From positions 1 to 27,563 of the forward strand of contig JBKPSJ010000193.1 of assembly GCA_046765875.1 (NCBI GenBank): a stretch of DNA of 27,563 nucleotides, in the 5' to 3' direction. Positions 22,660-27,563 of the stretch are shown here, one piece after another. The position numbers and the translations under genes are program-made. Numbering within the stretch: the first letter of the stretch is position 1; every line of letters starts with the position of its first letter. This stretch comes from DASRHY01 sp046765875 (GTDB lineage Bacteria; Actinomycetota; Actinomycetes; Propionibacteriales; Kribbellaceae). The notes below the pieces were generated by a model. The model was not told the origin of the DNA and ran no database searches. It saw nothing but the letters and a program-made list of their open reading frames with translations.

Positions 22660-23787
22660 ATGTCAGCCATACGCTCAACCCTTGTCCGGGCGGGAGTCGC
22701 CGTCACAGCGGCCGGCCTCTGCCTGGTCACAACCGCACTGGGCGCATCGGCCGTCACCGGACCGGACGCACCGGCGGCCACCGCTGCGGGTACCACCAAG
22801 GCCTCGGTCAGCCTGGCCGGCCCGAGTAGTGCGACGTACGGAACCACCGTCACGCTCACCGGTACGGCCTGGCGTACCGGCACCACCACCAAACTGGTCA
22901 ACGCGACGATCTGGCTGCAGCGCGCGACGCATGGCGGCAGCACCTGGTCGAACGTGACCTCGACGCACACGTCGTCGACCGGCACCTTCGCGTTCAACGT
23001 CAAGCTGACCACGCCGTACGACTACCGCGCCCGGTACGGCGGCTCGGCGACGTACACGGTCGCCGTCAGCCCGCGGATCTTCCCGATCGTCCGGCAGAAC
23101 GTGCTGTTCGACTCGATCCGCGACACCAACTGGGAGCTCGGAACGATGCAGGTCGGCGGCCGGATCTACCCGGCGCCGGCGAAGGGGACGCGGGTCTGGC
23201 TGCAGCGGTACAACGCCACGAGCAAGGCCTGGTCGAACTTCATGTCCACGGTGTCCACCGGCACCAACGCCTTCCTGATGAAGGGCAACTTCGCCGGCAA
23301 CGTCGGGACGTACCGGATCTACGCACCCCAACACGGGTACTACGCCTATAACTACTCGCGCCAGGTCACCTTCGCCCACTACAAGTGGCGCGGCGCCTTC
23401 ACCAAGCCAGCCTCAATCAGCCCCACGGGCGAGGCCTACATCTACAACGCCACCGAGTCGCCGGCCCGCGACGAGTTGGAGATGCGGGTTCAGGTGAGCG
23501 CCGGCGCCGGTCCGACGACGGTCGTCGTGAGCAGCCAGGGCTGCAAGTCGACCCGCCTCGCGGCGTTGAACTTCACCAACGAGCCGGGGCAAACCCCCGC
23601 GACCGGCCGGTTCGGCGCGCTCAATGGTTCTACGTACGTGCGCGGTCCCTGGACCCTCGGCCCAGGCGCGAGTAACAGCGGCTCGGCCAGCCTGTCGAAC
23701 GTGGCAGCGCTGACCCTCAAGGTCGATCGCATCAGTGGCGCCGACATGCTCGTCTACGGAGTGGTGGATCTGCTCTGCAGCAACTGA
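22660..23787 (+). CDS. Secreted protein with Ig-like domain, paralog 2
   Basis: The 375-aa protein has a signal peptide (MSAIRSTLVRAGVAV core, cleavage near residue 31, ASA). The Ig-like domain lies at about 46-140 and shares TGTTTKLVNATIWLQR, STGTF and the PYDYR segment with paralog 1. The middle region keeps FDSIRDTNWELGT, VWLQRYNATSK, RIYAPQ and HYKWRGA. The C-terminal third is more diverged but keeps two cysteines, SQGCKST and the terminal LLCSN. The ATG at 22660 is preceded by AAAGGGA; a frame extension to 22531 overlaps paralog 1 and lacks a signal peptide. The 79-bp gap from paralog 1 suggests cotranscription. A terminator hairpin follows. Function is unknown. Confidence 0.88.
   Translation: MSAIRSTLVRAGVAVTAAGLCLVTTALGASAVTGPDAPAATAAGTTKASVSLAGPSSATYGTTVTLTGTAWRTGTTTKLVNATIWLQRATHGGSTWSNVTSTHTSSTGTFAFNVKLTTPYDYRARYGGSATYTVAVSPRIFPIVRQNVLFDSIRDTNWELGTMQVGGRIYPAPAKGTRVWLQRYNATSKAWSNFMSTVSTGTNAFLMKGNFAGNVGTYRIYAPQHGYYAYNYSRQVTFAHYKWRGAFTKPASISPTGEAYIYNATESPARDELEMRVQVSAGAGPTTVVVSSQGCKSTRLAALNFTNEPGQTPATGRFGALNGSTYVRGPWTLGPGASNSGSASLSNVAALTLKVDRISGADMLVYGVVDLLCSN
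22876..22923 (+). repeat. 48-bp exact direct repeat, copy 2 (in paralog 2)
   Basis: This is identical to 21714-21761 in the preceding paralog, 1162 bp away. Recombination between copies could delete or fuse the two genes. Confidence 0.85.
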
Positions 23788-23803
23788 CGCTGGGTCGGCG
23801 CGT

Positions 23804-23833
23804 GGTCGCCGGGGTGCGAGAACCCCGGCGACC
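23804..23833 (+). terminator. Terminator hairpin after paralog 2
   Basis: Perfect 12-bp arms, GGTCGCCGGGGT and ACCCCGGCGACC, enclose the loop GCGAGA, 16 bp after the stop codon. No T-tract follows, as is common in actinobacteria. Confidence 0.8.
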
Positions 23834-23958
23834 GTCCGCGCACTGTCGTCACCGGATGCCTGGGCGTGATCGCGCGGCGGCTGAGTAGAAGTACGCGTGT
23901 GTCACGACCGCGCGTCTAGCACACTGGGTCGGTCCGAACCGCCTACCTGCGAAGGTAT

Positions 23959-25860
23959 ATGTCTGTGAAGCGCACTGCGATCCTGCTCTTGTCCGTCGGC
24001 CTACTGGCCACCGGCTGCTCGGACAGCAAGCCGAAGGCCGGCGAGTCGGTGGACCCCAACGACGAGAAGGCGGCGTCGGCGCAGGTCATCTCGCAGTTCG
24101 CAGCGGCCTGGGTGAAGGCCTGGGCACCCGATGGCAAGCCGGACGAGGCAGCGGCGCTGACCGACGCGCCGACCACGTTCGGACCCCTGCTGGACAGCAT
24201 CGACTCCGCACTCGTCGCCGCCGAGGTCAAGGTCACCCCGCAGGACAAGCCGTCCTGCTCGAACGACACCACGTGTTCGCAGGACCTCGGGGTCGAGGCG
24301 CTGCTGCGCGGCATCGGCCCGATGAAGTGGACATCCAAGGCGACCGCGGTCAGGGTCGAGAACGCCTGGAAGATCAAGGCCACCGGTGACGTCATCTACC
24401 CGGGCCTGGCCGACACCAACACGCTCAAGCGGACCCGCACGTTGCCGGCCCGGGCATCGATCCTGGACCGCACCGGTAAGCCGCTGACCTCGAACCTGCC
24501 GGTCATCCTGGTCGGCGTCGAGTCGGGCAACAAGGCCACCGCCGCGACGTACGCCGCCTTCACCAAGTACCTGCAGGTCGACGGCGCCCGGCTGCGCAAG
24601 AAGGCGGTCGCGGCACCGGCCGGACAGTTCATCCAGGCGATCACGCTGCGAATGCCGGACTGGAACAAGGTGCGCGCGCACTTCGATCCGCTGCCCGGCG
24701 TGGTCAGCATGGCCGACACCGCCTCGCTGGCCGAGTCGCCGCAGTTCGCCCGCGGCGTCCTCGGCGCGATGAGCGAGGCCACCGCCGACACGCTCAAGAA
24801 CGCGGGCCCGTCCGCGGCGACCACCGACCAGGTCGGGTCGAGCGGGCTGCAGTACGCGTTCCAGCAGCAACTCGCCGGCACGCCGGGCGGCACCGTGACG
24901 ATGCGGGACAAGAAGACCAAGCTCACCGTCAAGCAGGTGTTCAACCAGCCCGGCAAGGACGGTACGCCGGTCAAGACCACCCTCGATCAGACCCTGCAAC
25001 GCAAAGCGGAGCGGGCCATCGCCACCAGCAAGCTGCCGGCGTCGCTGGTCGCCGTGCAGCCCTCCACCGGGCAGATCCTGGCTGTCGCGAACGGGCCGGG
25101 CGTCACGTCGTACAACCGTGCCTTCCTGGGTCGGTACGCGCCGGGCTCGACGTTCAAGATCGTCACCTCGGCCGCGCTGCTCGGGCATGGGTTCACCGCC
25201 GCGACACCGGTGAACTGCACGAACACCATCACCGTGCTCGGCAAGACGTTCAAGAACTACGACGCGCTGGCGCCGTACGGCAGCGGTCCCCTGCAGAAGG
25301 CGTTCGAGCAGTCCTGCAACACGGCGTTCATCTCCAACCACGGCCGGCTGCCTTCCGACGGAATGGTCAAGGCCGCGGCGATGTTCGGGTTCGGCCAGGA
25401 CTACAACCTGCCGATCGCGTCGTACGGCGGGACGGTGCCGGCGCCGAAGGACGAGGTCGACAAGGCCGCATCGATGATCGGGCAGGGCACGGTCACAGCG
25501 AGCCCGCTGCAGATGGCGCTGGTCGCCGCAGCGGTCGAGACCGGCCGGCCGATGAAGCCGGTCCTGGTGCCGGGCAAGGACGCGGCCGGACCGTCTGCGG
25601 CTCCGTTGCCGTCGGCGACGGCATCCGCCCTGCGGGTGATGATGCGGATGACCGTGCTGCGCGGTACGGCGCACGGGTTGCAGTCGTCGGGTCAGGCGTC
25701 GGCCAAGACAGGTACCGCCGAGGTGGTCTCGAAGGGCAAGGTCGTGACCAACGGCTGGATGGTCGGGTTCCGCGGTGACGTCGCCTTCGCGGTGATCGTG
25801 GAGGGCGGCGCGTCCGGGGCCAAGGCCGCCGGCCCGATCGTCAAGAACTTCCTGTCGTAG
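23959..25860 (+). CDS. Lipoprotein class B penicillin-binding protein (transpeptidase)
   Basis: The 633-aa protein begins with a lipoprotein signal, lipobox LATGC with C20, so it is anchored by lipid rather than by a helix. An NTF2-like (MecA_N-type) domain covers about 38-145. A PBP dimerisation domain follows, starting with ARASILDRTGKPL. The transpeptidase domain carries S397-T-F-K400 (active serine and lysine), S452-C-N454 and K583-T-G585. All three catalytic motifs are intact. It should cross-link peptidoglycan outside the membrane. The layout matches M. tuberculosis PBP-lipo (Rv2864c) and is related to low-affinity PBP2a types. AAGG is close to the ATG. It stands alone downstream of the secreted paralogs. 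Confidence 0.93.
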   Translation: MSVKRTAILLLSVGLLATGCSDSKPKAGESVDPNDEKAASAQVISQFAAAWVKAWAPDGKPDEAAALTDAPTTFGPLLDSIDSALVAAEVKVTPQDKPSCSNDTTCSQDLGVEALLRGIGPMKWTSKATAVRVENAWKIKATGDVIYPGLADTNTLKRTRTLPARASILDRTGKPLTSNLPVILVGVESGNKATAATYAAFTKYLQVDGARLRKKAVAAPAGQFIQAITLRMPDWNKVRAHFDPLPGVVSMADTASLAESPQFARGVLGAMSEATADTLKNAGPSAATTDQVGSSGLQYAFQQQLAGTPGGTVTMRDKKTKLTVKQVFNQPGKDGTPVKTTLDQTLQRKAERAIATSKLPASLVAVQPSTGQILAVANGPGVTSYNRAFLGRYAPGSTFKIVTSAALLGHGFTAATPVNCTNTITVLGKTFKNYDALAPYGSGPLQKAFEQSCNTAFISNHGRLPSDGMVKAAAMFGFGQDYNLPIASYGGTVPAPKDEVDKAASMIGQGTVTASPLQMALVAAAVETGRPMKPVLVPGKDAAGPSAAPLPSATASALRVMMRMTVLRGTAHGLQSSGQASAKTGTAEVVSKGKVVTNGWMVGFRGDVAFAVIVEGGASGAKAAGPIVKNFLS

Positions 25861-25866
25861 CGAGGC

Positions 25867-26236
25867 TCAGAAGCAGAGGATCTCCTGGACGGCGGCCTTC
25901 ATGTCGCTGCCGTCCAGGGTGATCAGCTCGAAGTCGGTAGGCGTGCCGGGCGAGTCGAACAGGCGCAGGTCGCGGTGGTTCGACGCCACCTCCAGCGCGT
26001 TGCGGACGAACCGGGCGTTGCCGAGCTCGTCGATCCGGCCGTTGGCGCAGACCTGGTCGAGTACGCCGGTCAGCGCGGCCAGAGCGTCAGCGGTCAGGTG
26101 GTCGCCGCGGCTCTCGGGCCAGCCGCCGGGCGATCTCGCGAAGCTGGTCGGCGGTGTAGCGCGGGAAGTCGATCCGTACCGAGATCAGGTGCCCGCCCAG
26201 CTTGGCGGTCGGCAGCCCCGCGGACGACTGCGACAC
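25867..26236 (-). pseudogene. Remnant of AAA-family ATPase: C-terminal lid only, with frameshift
   Basis: Read on the minus strand, the region encodes the C-terminal part of a CbbX/SpoVK-like AAA ATPase. HLISVRIDFPRYTADQLREI and ARRLA come first. In another frame ESRGDHLTADALAALTG follows, then IDELGNARFVRNALEVA and the end, MKAAVQEILCF. Dropping one G from the GGG at 26116-26118 joins both parts smoothly (RRLAESRGDHL). The Walker A and B region is absent: upstream lies only a short gap and the next gene. It is therefore truncated at the 5' end and frameshifted. A sequencing error could explain the frameshift but not the missing core. The 5' end given is the first possible GTG. Confidence 0.72.
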
Positions 26237-26276
26237 GGCCCCGATCCTCTCATCGGAGAGTGTCGGTCGGCGGGTC

Positions 26277-26282
26277 TACTTT
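26277..26282 (+). promoter_or_regulatory. Candidate -10 box, leaderless start of SnoaL-like gene
   Basis: TACTTT ends seven bases before the GTG at 26290. No ribosome site precedes the GTG, so a leaderless mRNA is likely. Confidence 0.5.
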
Positions 26283-26289
26283 GCTGGTT

Positions 26290-26688
26290 GTGGACAACCG
26301 TGAGGTGATGCGCCGCTACTACGACACGATCAAGGCGCGGGACTGGGACGGGTTCGCCGAGCTGCTCTCGCCCGACGTCGTGTACGAGATGCCGCAGACC
26401 CGGGAGCGGATCAGCGGCCGCGCGTCGTACGTGCAGTTCAACCGGGAGTATCCGGGCGAGTGGCGGATCGAGGTCACCCGGCTGCTCGTGGACGGCGACC
26501 AGGCCGCCGGCACGATGAACTTCATCGTCGACGGCGATGCGGTGCTCGGCATCGGCTTCTTCGAGCTGGCCGACGGCCTGATCACGCGGATAACCGACAT
26601 CTGGCCGGAGCCGTACGAACCGCCGCCCGGGCGTGAGCACGTCGCCGAGCGACTCCCGGATCTGTCCGGGTTCATCGACCGGCTCTAA
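26290..26688 (+). CDS. SnoaL-like / NTF2-fold protein
   Basis: The 132-aa protein has the NTF2/SnoaL-like pattern: an N-terminal helix EVMRRYYDTIKARDWDGFAELLSPDVVYEMPQ, then strands EWRIEVTRLLVDGDQAAGTMNF, GIGFFELADGLITRITDIWPE and a C-terminal tail ending GFIDRL. The fold serves as cyclases, isomerases, limonene-epoxide hydrolases or simple ligand binders; many stand-alone members are uncharacterised. I chose the GTG at 26290; a TTG at 26281 would overlap the -10 box. It lies 53 bp from the 5' end of the AAA remnant in divergent orientation, possibly using what was once a shared intergenic region. Confidence 0.87.
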   Translation: MDNREVMRRYYDTIKARDWDGFAELLSPDVVYEMPQTRERISGRASYVQFNREYPGEWRIEVTRLLVDGDQAAGTMNFIVDGDAVLGIGFFELADGLITRITDIWPEPYEPPPGREHVAERLPDLSGFIDRL

Positions 26689-26991
26689 CGGCAACCATTC
26701 ACACCCTCCCACCCGGGGTCGCGAACCCCCGCCCGCGATGTCAAGCCGCCACTTCACCCGGCGCGGGCACCATCTCCGCACCCCGCTGTTAGGGTTTGCG
26801 TCTGCGGCCGGGGTTCACGACCGCTTGTGCGGGGTCGAGGACCCCCGTACGCCGGGGGGAGCCACGACTTTCCTCAAGCTGTGACTGCCTCAAGCTATGG
26901 CTGCCTCAAGCTATTGCAGCCCCGAGCTGTGACTGCCTCGAGCGATGACTGCCGCGAGCCATGACTTCCCTCGCGCGACGGTGGCCGATCT
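26689..26991. other. Convergent intergenic region with hairpins and tandem repeat
   Basis: No gene is evident in these 303 bp between the ends of the SnoaL-like gene and the DUF559 gene. Two small hairpins are visible: GGGGT-CGCGA-ACCCC at 26715-26729 and GGGGTC-GAG-GACCCC at 26831-26845. Either may terminate transcription. A third C/G run pair (CCCCC, GGGGGG) overlaps the second. The right third is a degenerate 16-bp tandem repeat, listed separately. Confidence 0.65.
26872..26967. repeat. Degenerate 16-bp tandem repeat, six units
   Basis: Six consecutive 16-bp units start at 26872, 26888, 26904, 26920, 26936 and 26952. The first is CCTCAAGCTGTGACTG and the last CCGCGAGCCATGACTT. A weaker copy (GAGCCACGACTT) precedes them at 26859-26870. 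The units have no separate spacers and are too short for CRISPR. They differ at several positions, so the array is old or constrained. It ends 24 bp before the stop codon of the DUF559 gene. Confidence 0.85.
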
Positions 26992-27563
26992 TCACGCGCT
27001 ACGGCGAGCGGCGGCGAGTTCCATGGCGCGGCGTATGCGGCGCCCGACGCCCACGGGGTCGGCCAGCTCATCCCAGGTGACACGGACGACGACCAGACCC
27101 ATCTCCCGCAGCCGGTCTTCCCGGACCTTTTCGGCGAGCACAGTGTTCACGGTTCTGTCCCGATATTTGAGCAGGCCGTCGAATTCGACCACCACGCCGT
27201 GCTCGCGCAAATAGAAATCGACGCGCGCGATGACGTTGCCATCAGACGTACCGAAGGGGGTCTGCAGCGATGGTTCCGGCAGACACTGGTTGTCCATCAG
27301 CACCCGTAGCCGTGACTCACCGACCGACTCCGCCCGGCCGTCGGCGAACGCCACGGCAGCTTGCGCGGTGCCGCTGCCCGGCCACCAGTTCACGACATCG
27401 AGCGCATCGCGCAAGTCCTCCCGACTGGTCAGGCGGTGCCGCAGCGCGGCGTCCATCGCGATCACCGCAGTCTCGTACCTCGTCACGCAGGCCAGTTCGA
27501 CCAGTGCACGAGCCGGCCTGGTCACGACGACACCATCGACGCTCATCACCGACGAGTCCGACA
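26992..27563 (-). CDS. DUF559 / Vsr-like nuclease-fold protein, 5' end outside window
   Basis: At least 190 residues are visible and the frame stays open to the window edge, so the N-terminus is missing. The C-terminal DUF559 domain has a PD-(D/E)xK-type core: ARVDFYL, VVVEFDGLLKYRD and EDRLREMGLVVVRVTWDEL. The putative catalytic residues are the Asp of VDF, the Glu of EFDG and the following Lys. The segment before it (VTRPARALVELACVTRYETAVIAMDAALRHRLTS) resembles the middle of actinobacterial proteins often annotated as AbiEi-antitoxin-like, whose N-terminus carries a helix-turn-helix. No toxin partner is visible here. Cellular role is unknown; such genes are common singletons in actinobacteria. 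An internal GTG at 27549 is a possible but less likely start. Confidence 0.85.
   Translation of the reverse strand, partial: SDSSVMSVDGVVVTRPARALVELACVTRYETAVIAMDAALRHRLTSREDLRDALDVVNWWPGSGTAQAAVAFADGRAESVGESRLRVLMDNQCLPEPSLQTPFGTSDGNVIARVDFYLREHGVVVEFDGLLKYRDRTVNTVLAEKVREDRLREMGLVVVRVTWDELADPVGVGRRIRRAMELAAARRSA

Noticed and set aside
24001..25674. 557-codon minus-strand open frame opposite the PBP gene
   Set aside because: Arg/Gly/His-rich shadow; the plus strand has all three PBP motifs.
26872..26967. CRISPR array
   Set aside because: Units are 16 bp, contiguous, degenerate and without unique spacers; no cas genes are present.
26992..27563. Complete AbiE-type toxin-antitoxin or abortive infection system
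   Set aside because: Only a DUF559-type protein is visible, with no AbiEii toxin next to it inside the window.

Overview
The window is high-GC actinobacterial DNA. Codon use, GTG starts, GTGA/TGATG start-stop overlaps, several apparently leaderless genes and a mycobacterial-type mprA-mprB-htrA(pepD) cluster all point that way. From the overall style I would guess Propionibacteriales, possibly Kribbella-like, but that is an impression, not something the sequence proves. It looks like ordinary chromosome: I see no integrase, transposase, phage structural gene, rRNA, tRNA or CRISPR array. Nearly every kilobase holds a recognisable gene. || Layout: (1) 1-1738, a VOC/glyoxalase-fold gene divergent from a YafY/WYL regulator around a palindromic operator, then a small membrane protein. 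(2) 1749-5385, a palindromic terminator and a three-gene, translationally coupled operon on the minus strand for a 2-oxo acid dehydrogenase complex (E1alpha, E1beta, E2; probably branched-chain), preceded by about 500 bp of non-coding leader. (3) 5883-8677, an EamA/DMT exporter convergent with, and overlapping, a pat (aromatic aminotransferase)-SDR operon. (4) 8739-10915, a two-gene unit: a membrane-anchored multidomain peptidoglycan hydrolase and a PEGA-domain membrane protein, with a phased tandem repeat in its promoter region. (5) 11142-13155, a holin-like membrane protein coupled to a low-molecular-weight tyrosine phosphatase, convergent with a PPi-type phosphofructokinase. (6) 13318-17009, an envelope-stress cluster: MprA-like regulator, MprB-like kinase and HtrA/PepD-like protease, with an MprA-box-like site before the protease. 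(7) 17061-19813, a MarR regulator, a DHA2-type MFS exporter and a pirin, with two strong palindromes likely to be MarR operators. (8) 19810-21319, a LuxR-type regulator and an L-rhamnose mutarotase. (9) 21525-25860, two tandem paralogous secreted Ig-like proteins and a lipoprotein penicillin-binding protein. (10) 25867-27563, a frameshifted, 5'-truncated AAA-ATPase remnant, a SnoaL-like protein, a convergent intergenic region with a degenerate 16-bp tandem repeat, and a DUF559 nuclease-fold protein cut by the window edge. || Functionally, cell-envelope biology recurs: the hydrolase/PEGA pair, MprAB-HtrA, the secreted paralogs and the PBP. No single feature proves a new system. The best leads are the hydrolase-PEGA operon, the duplicated secreted pair with a 48-bp block of identity, the AAA remnant and the 16-bp repeat array. 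Several genes (DUF6458-like, pat, marR, luxR-type, SnoaL) have a TANNNT box 6-7 nt before the start codon, the arrangement expected for leaderless mRNAs.
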